Assembly: GCF_010233585.1 (NCBI RefSeq)
Contig: NZ_CP045997.1
Location: 372,001-436,000 of the forward strand
Source of the DNA: Spirosoma endbachense
Lineage (GTDB): Bacteria > Bacteroidota > Bacteroidia > Cytophagales > Spirosomataceae
Direction: 5' to 3'
Length of the DNA stretch: 64,000 nucleotides
Below are positions 16,283 to 25,844 of this stretch, in pieces. Each line of letters begins with the position of its first letter. Positions within the stretch are counted from its first letter, which is position 1. A model generated the notes under the pieces. It did no database searches. It was not told where the DNA came from and saw nothing but the letters and a program-made list of their open reading frames with translations. Made by a program: the position numbers and the translations under genes.

Positions 16283-17941
16283 ATGAAAAGAAGAGATTTC
16301 ATCCACTTGTCTGGCATGGGCATGGGGGCGTTACTGACAGCGGGTATCCCGGCAACCGGTATTCCGGTTCTGGGAAATTCAGTGGTGCCTGAGTACCTGC
16401 TCGAGCCCGGTGTGGATGTAGCAACCAAAAAACGCTTTGCCGACATTGCGCTGAATGCCGCAAAAAGCAAAGGTGCTACCTACACCGACGTTCGCATCGG
16501 AAGGTACCTGCAACAGTTCATGTTCACCCGCGAAATGAAGGTGCAGAACATTGTCAACGCTGAATCCTATGGAGTAGGTATTCGCGTGATCGCCAACGGA
16601 ACCTGGGGATTTGCCGCGACCAGCAACGTTACGCCCGACGCCATCGCCCGTTGTGCGGAAACAGCCGTAGCCATCGCTAAGGCTAACTCGAAGTTCCAGA
16701 CTGAGCCGGTTGTACTGGCTCCCCAAAAAGGAGTCGGTGACGTAACCTGGAAAACACCCATTACAAAAAATGCTTTCGAAATTCCGGTTCAGCAGAAAAT
16801 AGAACTGCTGATGAAAGTAAACAGCGAGGCCATGAAAAACGGAGCAGGCTTCGTTACCTCCAATCTCTTTTTCGTCAACGAACAAAAGTATTTTGCCTCG
16901 ACTGACGGCACCTATGCCGATCAGGACATTCACCGTGTCTGGCCAACCTTTACGGTTACGGCTGTCGATAAAGCTGCGGGTAAATTTAAAACCCGCGATG
17001 CGCTCAGCTCACCAATGGGCATGGGCTATGAATACCTCGACGGACTGGCGTCCGAAAAAATAGCAGCTCCAAATGGTCTCGTTGGCTATCGTAATTCATA
17101 CGATATGGTCGAGGATGCCATTCTGGCGGCTAAACAGGCTAAGGAAAAACTGACCGCAAAAACAGTTCAGCCGGGCAAATATGATCTTGTCCTCGATCCA
17201 AACCACCTCGGGCTGACCATTCACGAGTCGGTGGGTCACCCGACCGAACTCGACCGTGTATTGGGCTACGAAGCAAATTATGCCGGTACGTCCTTTGCTA
17301 CCCTGGATAAATGGAAAACCAAAAAATTCAACTACGGGAGTAAACTGGTTAACATCGTAGCCGACAAATTACAGCCCCATTCACTGGGTAAGGTTGGTTA
17401 CGACGACGAAGGAGTGCCCAGTAAAGAGTGGGATCTGATTAAAGACGGTATTCTGGTCAATTACCAGGCCATTCGCGATCAGGCCGCTATTCTGGGTGAA
17501 AAAGAATCGAATGGCTGCTGTTATGCCGATAACTGGGACTCTGTGCAGTTTCAGCGGATGCCGAACGTATCCTTAAAACATGGGAATGAAAAACGTTCGG
17601 TTTTCGACATGATCAAAGGGGTCGATAAAGGCATTTACATCATTGGTCGTGGATCTTATTCCATTGATCAGCAGCGCTATAATTTCCAGTTCGGTGGTCA
17701 GCTGTTCTACGAAATCAAGAATGGCGAATTAGTGGGCATGCTCGACGACGTTGCGTACCAGTCGAATACGCAGGAATTCTGGAACTCCTGTGCACAGCTT
17801 TGCGACAAAGACGACTACCGCATGTTCGGTTCTTTCTTCGATGGGAAAGGGCAGCCCTCTCAGGTGAGTGCTGTTTCGCACGGCAGTGCAACGACGCGCT
17901 TTAATGGTGTCAACGTGATCAATACCGGACGGAAAATCTAA
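16283..17941 (+). CDS. TldD-like metalloprotease, pair 1, with Tat-type signal
   Basis: TldD and TldE (PmbA) form a heterodimeric zinc protease that in Escherichia coli matures microcin B17 and degrades CcdA; TldD carries the zinc. This 552-residue protein shows the TldD motif HExxxH as HESVGH (residues 314-319), followed by PTELDRVLGYEANYAGTSFAT, and ends with Cys-containing FWNSCAQLCD and FDGKGQP blocks. Unlike cytosolic TldD, it starts MKRRDFIHLSGMGMGALLTA, an RR-containing hydrophobic leader typical of Tat export. The ATG start is well placed. A TldE-like partner follows 125 bases later. It is the most divergent of three TldD copies in the cluster; the substrate is unknown. Confidence 0.9.
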   Translation: MKRRDFIHLSGMGMGALLTAGIPATGIPVLGNSVVPEYLLEPGVDVATKKRFADIALNAAKSKGATYTDVRIGRYLQQFMFTREMKVQNIVNAESYGVGIRVIANGTWGFAATSNVTPDAIARCAETAVAIAKANSKFQTEPVVLAPQKGVGDVTWKTPITKNAFEIPVQQKIELLMKVNSEAMKNGAGFVTSNLFFVNEQKYFASTDGTYADQDIHRVWPTFTVTAVDKAAGKFKTRDALSSPMGMGYEYLDGLASEKIAAPNGLVGYRNSYDMVEDAILAAKQAKEKLTAKTVQPGKYDLVLDPNHLGLTIHESVGHPTELDRVLGYEANYAGTSFATLDKWKTKKFNYGSKLVNIVADKLQPHSLGKVGYDDEGVPSKEWDLIKDGILVNYQAIRDQAAILGEKESNGCCYADNWDSVQFQRMPNVSLKHGNEKRSVFDMIKGVDKGIYIIGRGSYSIDQQRYNFQFGGQLFYEIKNGELVGMLDDVAYQSNTQEFWNSCAQLCDKDDYRMFGSFFDGKGQPSQVSAVSHGSATTRFNGVNVINTGRKI

Positions 17942-18066
17942 TACAGTTTACAATAGTTCGCCAGAGCGGTTTTCAGTTCGTACGTAATAACTACGAAAAC
18001 CGACTCGTGTTTGCGCTGAAAACATGCCCCTGACAACTAGTAAACTCAAAAACGGAACCTTTTTTT

Positions 18067-19428
18067 ATGGCTATTTTAACCAAAGACGAAGCCAAAAAAA
18101 TAATTGATAAAGTGCTGTCTTACTCGAAGGCAGATGAGTTGAGTGCCAATCTGACTGGAGGTCGTATCGGAAACATTCGGTATGCCCGCAACGCCGTATC
18201 GACCAGTGGCGAAGGTACCAATCTGTCGTTGAGCGTAACGGCGGCTTTTGGCAAGCGTAGCGGTACCGCCACCATCAACGAGTTCGACGATGCGTCGCTG
18301 GAGAAAACCGTTCGGCGAGCCGAGGAAATTGCCCGACTCGCTCCGGAAAATCCAGAGTACATGCCCATGTTAGGGCCTCAGACGTATCTGGCAGCTGATC
18401 CCTATTCCCAAAACACCGCTAACATTGACCCGGCCTATCGCTCTCAGGCAACATTCGACAGCATCGACCCCTGCCGGAAAAAGAATCTGACGGCTGCGGG
18501 TTATATGGAGGATACGACACGTTTCACGGCAATAGGCAACACCAAAGGCCTATCGGCCTACAATCGGGAGACATCCGTTGAATTTTCAATTACGGTGCGC
18601 ACTGCCGATGGAACAGGTTCGGGCTATTCAACCCGCGACGTAACTGACGTGTCGAAATTAAGCACGAAAGACGCAACCGAGATCGCCATGCAGAAAGCCA
18701 TGGCTTCAACCAATGCACGGGCACTGGAGCCGGGCAAATACACGGTCATTCTGGAACCAGCCGCGCTTCTGGCCAATGTTGATGCGTCGCTCATGGCCGC
18801 CATGATGAATTCGCTGGATGCTCGTAATGCCGAAGAAGGCCGCAGTTTTCTCAGTAAAAAAGGCGGAGGTACGCGACTGGGCGAAAAGTTATTCGATGAG
18901 CGCGTAACCATCTACTCCGATCCGACAAACGCCGAAGTACCTGCTGCTGCGTTTGGTGGTGGTGGCGGTCGCTTTGGTGGGGGTGGGAGCGACGGTCGTC
19001 CGCAGGAAAAAGTAACCTGGATCGAAAAAGGCGTAGTTAAGAATCTGTCCTATTCGCGGTACTGGGCCGATAAAAAAGGCGTAAAGGCGATTCCTCCTCC
19101 AGCCAATTTTATCATGGCAGGTGGTACCGAATCGCTGGCGGATATGATCAAAAGCACCGAAAAAGGGATTCTTGTCACTCGCTTCTGGTATATCCGTGCC
19201 GTTGACCCACAGACGCTTCTTTATACGGGCTTAACCCGTGATGGAACGTTCTATATTGAAAATGGGCAGATTAAGTTTCCGGTCAAAAACTTCCGCTTTA
19301 ACGAAAGCCCCATTATTATGCTCAATAATCTGGAGTCGCTGGGCAAGCCAGTCCGCCTGGCTGGGAATCTGATCCCGCCATTAAAAATCAGAGATTTTAC
19401 CTTCACCAGTTTGTCGGATGCTGTGTAA
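18067..19428 (+). CDS. TldE/PmbA-like protein, pair 1
   Basis: This 453-residue protein is the second subunit type of the TldD/E protease: it has the family fold but no HExxxH motif. N-terminal GNIRYARNAVSTSGEGTNLSL and C-terminal GLTRDGTFYIENGQIKFPVKNFRFNES blocks are characteristic. It has no signal peptide, in contrast with the TldD-like partner encoded upstream. A glycine-rich loop (FGGGGGRFGGGG, encoded at 18954-18990) is inserted between the middle and C-terminal parts. The ATG follows a T-run. It should bind and complete the active site of its TldD partner. Confidence 0.88.
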   Translation: MAILTKDEAKKIIDKVLSYSKADELSANLTGGRIGNIRYARNAVSTSGEGTNLSLSVTAAFGKRSGTATINEFDDASLEKTVRRAEEIARLAPENPEYMPMLGPQTYLAADPYSQNTANIDPAYRSQATFDSIDPCRKKNLTAAGYMEDTTRFTAIGNTKGLSAYNRETSVEFSITVRTADGTGSGYSTRDVTDVSKLSTKDATEIAMQKAMASTNARALEPGKYTVILEPAALLANVDASLMAAMMNSLDARNAEEGRSFLSKKGGGTRLGEKLFDERVTIYSDPTNAEVPAAAFGGGGGRFGGGGSDGRPQEKVTWIEKGVVKNLSYSRYWADKKGVKAIPPPANFIMAGGTESLADMIKSTEKGILVTRFWYIRAVDPQTLLYTGLTRDGTFYIENGQIKFPVKNFRFNESPIIMLNNLESLGKPVRLAGNLIPPLKIRDFTFTSLSDAV

Positions 19429-19513
19429 AAATTTATGGTTTACCCCGCATCCGTCGCAACGGCTTGCTGATCACCGTAAACTATAGACCGAACATCATAA
19501 ACTAAAAACTACC

Positions 19514-21154
19514 TTGAATCGTCGCGATTTTAACCAATTACTAGCCATGGGCTCAGCTGGGATGCTGATGCCTAACCTGCCCGCTTTTTCCCGGACTGTC
19601 TCTCCCGAAGTCCTGATGGAGCCAGGCATGGATGTATCGATCAAAAAGCGCCTGGCTGATGCGGCCCTGAATGCCGCTAAATCGAAAGGAGCTACCTATG
19701 CGGATGTCCGCATTGGCCGCTATCTCAATCAATTCGTTCTCACCCGCGAAAACAAAGTACAGGGAATTATCAACGCCGAATCGTTCGGGGTTGGTGTTCG
19801 GGTTATTGCCAATGGCTGCTGGGGTTTTGCGTCCGTAGGCGATGCCCGCGACGAAGCCGTTGTGGCCAGAGCCGCCGAAACCGCCGTGACGATTGCCAAA
19901 GCAAATGCCCGGCTGCTGACTGAACCCGTGCAATTAGCACCCCAGAAAGGCTACGGCGAAGTAAGCTGGAAAGCGCCCATTAAGCGAAGTGCTTTTGAGG
20001 TTCCGGCCAAAGAAAAGGTCGATTTGTTATTGGCGGCTAACGCAGCGGCCATGCAAAATGGCGCGAACTTCGTCAATAACGTGTTGTTTCAGGTGAACGA
20101 ACAAAAGTATTTTGCTTCGACCGATGGCACCTACGCCGATCAGGACATTCACCGGATTGGACCGAGTTTCACCGTAACGGCCGTTGATCCCCAAAACGGA
20201 AAGTTCTCTACCCGTAACTCGTTGAGTTCGCCAATGGGTATGGGTTATGAGTACCTTCAGGTCAATCCGGGCGACAAGCTGGCCGGTGTTACAACCCGCT
20301 ACAATAAGGGATACGATTTACTGGAAGATATTACTATAGCCGCCAAACAGGCGAAAGAAAAATTGTCGGCTAAGTCGGTAGAGGCCGGGAAGTATGACCT
20401 TGTTCTTGACCCCTCCCACCTGTGGCTGACCATTCACGAATCGGTGGGTCACCCGCTCGAACTCGACCGCGTGCTGGGCTATGAAGCCAATTTTGCCGGT
20501 ACCTCGTTTGCTACTCTGGATAAGTGGCAGGCGAAGAACTTCAACTATGGTAGCAAAGCGGTAAACTTCGTGGCCGACAAAACACAGGTCGGTTCATTAG
20601 GTGCTGTTGGCTGGGACGATGAAGGCGTTAAGACCAAGAAATGGGATTTAGTCAAAGATGGTATCCTGGTGAATTACCAGGCCATTCGTGATCAGGTTCA
20701 TATCATCGGTGAGAAAGAATCGCAGGGGTGCTGCTATGCCGATAACTGGAGTTCGGTACAGTTCCAGCGCATGGCCAATGTGTCGCTGGAGGCTGGTAAA
20801 ACGCCCTTGTCCGTGGATGAAATGATCAAAGATGTGAAAAAAGGCATCTACATCATTGGGGATGGCTCGTTTTCGATTGATCAGCAACGCTACAACTTCC
20901 AGTTTGGCGGACAGCTGTTCTACGAAATCAAAGATGGTCAGATTGTCGGTATGTTGAAAGATGTGGCCTACCAGGCTAATACCCGTGAGTTCTGGAACTC
21001 CTGCGTCGCTGTCTGCGATGAGCGCGATTACCGGCTAGGGGGGGCTTTCAACGATGGGAAAGGCCAGCCTTCACAATCCAGCGCGGTATCGCACGGAAGT
21101 TCGACCGCTCGCTTCAACGGGGTCAACGTGATCAATACTGCCCGGAAAATCTAA
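19514..21154 (+). CDS. TldD-like metalloprotease, pair 2, with Tat-type signal
   Basis: This 546-residue TldD-like protein has HESVGH at residues 308-313 followed by PLELDRVLGYEANFAGTS. The N-terminus MNRRDFNQLLAMGSAGMLM is again an RR leader of Tat type. The start is TTG: the frame is closed by TAG at 19484-19486 and no ATG or GTG lies between, while the RR motif sits immediately after the TTG. It is very similar to the third copy at 22714, with near-identical DNA over long segments, and less similar to the first. The TldE-like partner starts 82 bases downstream. Confidence 0.9.
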   Translation: MNRRDFNQLLAMGSAGMLMPNLPAFSRTVSPEVLMEPGMDVSIKKRLADAALNAAKSKGATYADVRIGRYLNQFVLTRENKVQGIINAESFGVGVRVIANGCWGFASVGDARDEAVVARAAETAVTIAKANARLLTEPVQLAPQKGYGEVSWKAPIKRSAFEVPAKEKVDLLLAANAAAMQNGANFVNNVLFQVNEQKYFASTDGTYADQDIHRIGPSFTVTAVDPQNGKFSTRNSLSSPMGMGYEYLQVNPGDKLAGVTTRYNKGYDLLEDITIAAKQAKEKLSAKSVEAGKYDLVLDPSHLWLTIHESVGHPLELDRVLGYEANFAGTSFATLDKWQAKNFNYGSKAVNFVADKTQVGSLGAVGWDDEGVKTKKWDLVKDGILVNYQAIRDQVHIIGEKESQGCCYADNWSSVQFQRMANVSLEAGKTPLSVDEMIKDVKKGIYIIGDGSFSIDQQRYNFQFGGQLFYEIKDGQIVGMLKDVAYQANTREFWNSCVAVCDERDYRLGGAFNDGKGQPSQSSAVSHGSSTARFNGVNVINTARKI

Positions 21155-21235
21155 AAACAAGTTGCGGCTGGCTGACACTGCAAAAGGTACACCAACCAGC
21201 CGCAAACTATAAACCTAAAACGACAAACTAAATAA

Positions 21236-22600
21236 ATGGCTATTTTAACTAAAGACGAAGCCAAACGAATCATTGATAAGGTTTTGGGCTATTCAAAAGC
21301 CGATGAAACCAGTGTTAGCCTGAATGGTGGTCGGACCGGTAATATTCGGTATGCGCGTAACTCCGTTTCGACCAGTGGCGAAACGGACAATTTAGCGCTG
21401 GCGGTTACAGCCGTATTCGGCAAGCGCAGCGGTACCGCGACGATCAACGAGTTCGACGACGCGTCGCTGGAGAAAACCGTTCGGCGGGCTGAAGAAATTG
21501 CCCGCTTAGCTCCCGAAAACCCGGAGTATATGTCTATGCTTGGGCCGCAGAAATACCTGGAAACAAGTACGTATGCAGAAAGCACGGCCAAAATTGACCC
21601 GGAATTTCGTGCTCAGGCTGCGTTCAATAGCATCGATCCATGCCGTCAGAAGAACCTGACCGCTGCGGGCTACATGGAAGATACAACAGGATTTACAGCC
21701 ATTGGCAACAGCAAGGGTTTATTCGGCTATAACCGGTCAACGGGTGTTGATTTCTCCATTACCGTTCGGACTGCTGACGGACTGGGATCTGGTTATGCCA
21801 ATCCCGACGTAAACGACGTCAGCAAACTAAACACGAAGTCTACCACGGAAATCGCCATGCAGAAAGCATTGGCATCGGCCAGTGCCCGAGCGCTGGAGCC
21901 GGGTAAATACACGGTTATTCTGGAACCAACGGCTTCGGTTGAATTGCTGCAAAATATGATGCGTAGCATGGATGCCCGTAGTGCCGACGAAGGCCGTAGC
22001 TTTCTGGGCAAAAAAGGGGGAGGTACCCGTCTGGGCGAAAAGCTGTTCGATGAACGGGTTACTATTATTACCGATCCGATGAATGCCGATCTGCCGCTCG
22101 CTCCATTTGGTGGTGGTGGCGGAGGAGGTGGCGGTGGCCGCTTTGGTGGTGGCGGAGGTGGCGAAGGCGTACCTCAGGAAAAGATCACCTGGATCGAGAA
22201 TGGCGTTGTCAAGAACATGTTCTACTCGCGATTCTGGGCGGATAAGAAGGGCGTTAAAGCCGTTCCACCACCATCCGGTTTCATTGTTCAGGGTGGTACG
22301 CAGTCACTGGCCGATTTGATCAAAAGTACGGATAAGGGCATTCTTGTCACGCGCTTCTGGTACATCCGCGCTGTTGATCCACAGACCCAGTTATACACGG
22401 GCCTTACCCGCGACGGGACGTTTTATATTGAAAATGGGCAGATTAAGTTTCCGGTCAAGAATTTCCGGTTCAACGAAAGCCCGGTTATTATGCTCAATAA
22501 CCTCGAAGCACTCGGCAAACCGGTTCGGGCGGGTGGCAACCTGATTCCGCCGATGAAGATCAGGGACTTCACCTTCACGAGCTTGTCGGACGCTGTTTAG
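21236..22600 (+). CDS. TldE/PmbA-like protein, pair 2
   Basis: This 454-residue TldE-type subunit has no zinc motif and no signal peptide. It shares long blocks with the pair 1 protein (EFDDASLEKTVRRAEEIARL; TRFWYIRAVDPQT). The glycine loop is expanded here: ten Gly, RF, then six more Gly, encoded at 22108-22163. The ATG is preceded by an A-rich leader. It is expected to partner with the TldD protein encoded just upstream. Confidence 0.88.
   Translation: MAILTKDEAKRIIDKVLGYSKADETSVSLNGGRTGNIRYARNSVSTSGETDNLALAVTAVFGKRSGTATINEFDDASLEKTVRRAEEIARLAPENPEYMSMLGPQKYLETSTYAESTAKIDPEFRAQAAFNSIDPCRQKNLTAAGYMEDTTGFTAIGNSKGLFGYNRSTGVDFSITVRTADGLGSGYANPDVNDVSKLNTKSTTEIAMQKALASASARALEPGKYTVILEPTASVELLQNMMRSMDARSADEGRSFLGKKGGGTRLGEKLFDERVTIITDPMNADLPLAPFGGGGGGGGGGRFGGGGGGEGVPQEKITWIENGVVKNMFYSRFWADKKGVKAVPPPSGFIVQGGTQSLADLIKSTDKGILVTRFWYIRAVDPQTQLYTGLTRDGTFYIENGQIKFPVKNFRFNESPVIMLNNLEALGKPVRAGGNLIPPMKIRDFTFTSLSDAV
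22108..22163 (+). repeat. Low-complexity GGT/GGC/GGA tract (poly-Gly loop)
   Basis: Tandem glycine codons encode the expanded Gly-rich loop of the pair 2 TldE-like protein. A shorter version lies at 18954-18990 in pair 1, and pair 3 lacks it. Such codon tracts change length by slippage. Confidence 0.7.
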
Positions 22601-22609
22601 CCTGCCCGG

Positions 22610-22672
22610 TTCTGGTCTGTGGTTCATGCGGTAAGGTCAGCAAAGACCCTATGCATGAACTACAGACCAGAA
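22610..22672. terminator. Intergenic hairpin between pairs 2 and 3
   Basis: A 20-bp stem (22610-22629 and 22653-22672, one G-T wobble) with a 23-nt loop lies just after the pair 2 TldE gene. The A-run after it rather than a T-run on the plus strand suggests RNA stabilisation, processing or partial termination within the cluster. Confidence 0.5.
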
Positions 22673-22713
22673 ACAACGAACTAAGAATCGCAAACTAAAA
22701 ACCATAACTTATT

Positions 22714-24354
22714 TTGAACCGCCGAAACTTTAATCAATTGATGGGTATGGGGGCAACCGGGATATTGCTTCCCAATTTGCCTGCTTTTTCCCGTACCGTT
22801 AGCCCTGAAGCTTTACTGGAGCCGGGGGTAGATGTTGCCACGAAAAAGCGCCTGGCCGATGCAGCATTGAACGCGGCCAAAAGCAAAGGGGCCACGTATA
22901 CAGATGTCAGGATTGGTCGTTACCTGAATCAATTCGTGATTACGCGTGAGGATAAAGTTCAGAATATCGTAAACACAGAGTCTTATGGTGTTGGCGTTCG
23001 TGTCATTGCCGATGGTTGCTGGGGTTTTGCTGCCGTAGTCGATGCCAAGAGCGAAGCAGATACGGCCAAAGCCGCTGAAAAAGCCGTTGCTATCGCGAAG
23101 GCAAATGCCAGATTGATGAAACAACCCGTTCAACTGGCTCCCCAGAAAGGCTATGGTGAAGTGAGCTGGAAAGCGCCGATTCAGAAAAATGCGTTCGAGG
23201 TCCCGATTAAAGAAAAGGTTGACCTGTTGTTATCCGTAAACGACGCTGCTCTCAAAAACGGCGCAAACTATGTGAATTCAGTGCTGTTCATGGTCAATGA
23301 GCAAAAGTATTTTGCCTCGACCGATGGCACTTTTGCCGATCAGGATGTTCACCGGTTATGGCCAATATTCAACGTAACAGCTATTGACCCCAAGACGGGT
23401 AAGTTCGAAACGCGCAACGCGCTGAGTGCGCCGGTCGGCATGGGCTACGAATACCTGCAAGCCAATCCTTCGGATAAAGTGACGGGTGTTACTACACGTT
23501 ACAATAAGGGGTATGACATGCTGGAAGATGCGACCGCTGCCGCCAAACAGGCGCGGGCGAAACACAGCGCCAAATCCGTTGAAGCCGGGAAATACGATCT
23601 GGTACTTGACCCCTCCCACCTGTGGCTGACCATTCACGAATCGGTGGGTCACCCGCTCGAACTCGACCGAGTACTGGGCTATGAAGCCAATTTTGCCGGT
23701 ACGTCCTTTGCTACCCTGGATAAGTGGAAAACCAAGAACTTCAACTATGGCAGCAAGCAGGTCAACCTCTTTGCTGATAAATTACAGGTTGGTTCATTAG
23801 GTGCTGTTGGCTGGGATGACGAAGGCGTTAAGACCAAACAGTGGGATCTGGTGAAAGCGGGAACCCTGGTGAACTATCAGGCCATTCGTGATCAGGTGCA
23901 CATCATCGGCGAAAACGAATCGCAGGGGTGCTGCTATGCCGATAACTGGGGCTCTGTCCAGTTCCAGCGCATGGCCAATGTGTCGTTGGCCGCTGGAAAA
24001 ACACCCCTGTCGGTGCAGGATATGATTAAAGATGTGAAAAAAGGCATCTACATCATTGGGGATGGCTCGTTTTCGATTGATCAGCAACGCTACAATTTCC
24101 AGTTTGGCGGACAGCTGTTCTACGAAATCAAAGATGGTCAGATTGCTGGCATGCTGAAAGATGTGGCCTATCAATCCAACACGCAGGAATTCTGGAACTC
24201 CTGTGTCGCTGTCTGCGATGAGCGTGATTATAGACTAGGGGGCTCGTTTTTCGATGGCAAAGGGCAACCACCGCAATCCAGCGCGGTATCGCACGGAAGT
24301 TCGACCGCCCGCTTCAACGGGGTCAACGTGATCAATACTGCCCGGAAAATCTAA
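22714..24354 (+). CDS. TldD-like metalloprotease, pair 3, with Tat-type signal
   Basis: This third TldD-like protein is 546 residues, with HESVGH in the same place as pair 2 and an N-terminus MNRRNFNQLMGMGATGILLP. The RR leader is kept, although the residue after it is Asn instead of Asp. The start is TTG: TAA lies three codons upstream in frame and only CTT and ATT intervene. Long stretches are almost identical in DNA to pair 2 (around the active site and the last 300 bases), which indicates recent duplication or gene conversion. Its TldE partner follows 78 bases later. Confidence 0.9.
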   Translation: MNRRNFNQLMGMGATGILLPNLPAFSRTVSPEALLEPGVDVATKKRLADAALNAAKSKGATYTDVRIGRYLNQFVITREDKVQNIVNTESYGVGVRVIADGCWGFAAVVDAKSEADTAKAAEKAVAIAKANARLMKQPVQLAPQKGYGEVSWKAPIQKNAFEVPIKEKVDLLLSVNDAALKNGANYVNSVLFMVNEQKYFASTDGTFADQDVHRLWPIFNVTAIDPKTGKFETRNALSAPVGMGYEYLQANPSDKVTGVTTRYNKGYDMLEDATAAAKQARAKHSAKSVEAGKYDLVLDPSHLWLTIHESVGHPLELDRVLGYEANFAGTSFATLDKWKTKNFNYGSKQVNLFADKLQVGSLGAVGWDDEGVKTKQWDLVKAGTLVNYQAIRDQVHIIGENESQGCCYADNWGSVQFQRMANVSLAAGKTPLSVQDMIKDVKKGIYIIGDGSFSIDQQRYNFQFGGQLFYEIKDGQIAGMLKDVAYQSNTQEFWNSCVAVCDERDYRLGGSFFDGKGQPPQSSAVSHGSSTARFNGVNVINTARKI

Positions 24355-24362
24355 AAGCCCTC

Positions 24363-24414
24363 CGCTTCCAGTTTTCAGTTCATTGACGAGTCATCCAATT
24401 GAAAACTGGAAGCG
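24363..24414. terminator. Intergenic hairpin inside TldD/E pair 3
   Basis: A perfect 15-bp inverted repeat (24363-24377 and 24400-24414), extendable to 18 bp with a G-T wobble, lies between the third tldD-like and tldE-like genes. It could reduce downstream expression or stabilise the upstream message. Confidence 0.45.
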
Positions 24415-24432
24415 TATAAACACGACACTTTT

Positions 24433-25770
24433 ATGGCAACCATACTCACCGAAGCAGAAGCGAAAGCGCTGCTGACAAAAGTTTTAAGTTATTCGAAAGC
24501 AGACGAGTGTGAGGTCAATATTCTCGGCGAAGAACGGGGAAATCTTCGCTATGCTCGTAATGAAGTCTCCACGAGTGGTTCATTAACCACTCAGAATTTA
24601 CAGGTCCAGTCGGCATTTGGTAAAAAAGTCGGCGTTGCTACGATTGATGAATTTGATGATGCATCGCTGGAGAAGGTTGTACGACGGGCAGAGGAACTGG
24701 CCCGGCTGGCTCCCGAAAACACCGAACACGTTGGTGTGCTGAGCCCTCAGCAGTACCTGAAATCCAACGGTTATGTTGACGCTACGGCTACTATTACACC
24801 CGACATTCGGGCAGAGGCTGTTGCAAAAAGCCTGCAATTGGCGCGCGACCAAAAACTCACTGCCGCTGGTTTTTTGCAGGATAATCATGGCTACAGGGCT
24901 ATGATGAACTCCAAAGGGTTATTCGCCTATTACCCCAGTTCAAACGTTAATTTCTCTCTGACCGTTCGTACTGACGATGGGAAAGGATCGGGTTATGTGG
25001 CGCGGGGTTACAATGATTTTACGAAGCTGGATACCGTTGCAGCAACGCGGATTGCGATCCAGAAAGCACAGGGTTCTGCCGAAGCACGGGCTATTGAGCC
25101 GGGCAAATACACGGTTATTCTGGAGCCAACAGCTGCCGTCGTACTATTGGAAAACATCTATTTTAATCTGGATGCCCGTAGTGCCGATGAGGGCCGGTCT
25201 TACTTCAGTAAAACGGGCGGTAAATCACGGCTGGGTGATAAAATTGTTGATGAGCGCGTAACCATCTATACCGATCCGACAAATGCGGAACTTCCTTCGT
25301 CGCCCTGGTCGGGTGATGGGCGTCCGCAGGAAAAAACGATGTGGATTGAGAAGGGCATTGTCAAAAATCTGACCTATTCGCGGTTTTGGGCACAGAAGAC
25401 GGGTAAAAAAGCCGTCCCTAACCCAACGAACGTAATCATGATGGGGGGTAATGCGTCGCTGGAGGAAATGATCAAGACGACCCAGCGCGGCATTCTGGTT
25501 ACCAAACTCTGGTATATCCGCGAAGTTGATCCGCAAACCATTCTCCTGACGGGCCTCACCCGCGATGGGACGTTTTATATCGAAGACGGTAAGATCAAGT
25601 ATCCGGTCAAAAACTTCCGCTTTAACGAAAGTCCCATCATTATGCTCAATAACCTGGAATCCCTGGGCAAGCCGGAACGGGTAGTCAGCACGGAAACGGA
25701 TCAGAATTATCTGGTGCCGCCGATGAAAATTCGCGAATTTACCTTCACGAGTTTATCGGATGCGGTGTAG
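24433..25770 (+). CDS. TldE/PmbA-like protein, pair 3
   Basis: This 445-residue TldE-type subunit lacks the zinc motif and a signal peptide. It is the most divergent TldE copy: the poly-Gly loop is replaced by a short SPWSGDGRPQ, and residues VSTETDQNY are inserted near the C-terminus. The conserved blocks (GNLRYARNEVSTSG; DGTFYIEDGKIKYPVKNFRF) remain. It is the last gene of the cluster, followed by a hairpin terminator. Confidence 0.88.
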   Translation: MATILTEAEAKALLTKVLSYSKADECEVNILGEERGNLRYARNEVSTSGSLTTQNLQVQSAFGKKVGVATIDEFDDASLEKVVRRAEELARLAPENTEHVGVLSPQQYLKSNGYVDATATITPDIRAEAVAKSLQLARDQKLTAAGFLQDNHGYRAMMNSKGLFAYYPSSNVNFSLTVRTDDGKGSGYVARGYNDFTKLDTVAATRIAIQKAQGSAEARAIEPGKYTVILEPTAAVVLLENIYFNLDARSADEGRSYFSKTGGKSRLGDKIVDERVTIYTDPTNAELPSSPWSGDGRPQEKTMWIEKGIVKNLTYSRFWAQKTGKKAVPNPTNVIMMGGNASLEEMIKTTQRGILVTKLWYIREVDPQTILLTGLTRDGTFYIEDGKIKYPVKNFRFNESPIIMLNNLESLGKPERVVSTETDQNYLVPPMKIREFTFTSLSDAV

Positions 25771-25844
25771 GAATATTTTGATTTTTGGCCTGGTTTCAGG
25801 TTTATAATTGGCTGTTTTTTGGATAGGATATAGAATAGTTTTGC

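Noticed and set aside
16283..25770. Triplication as an assembly artefact
   Set aside because: The copies differ throughout, in loop length, start codons and intergenic hairpins, so they are genuine separate genes.
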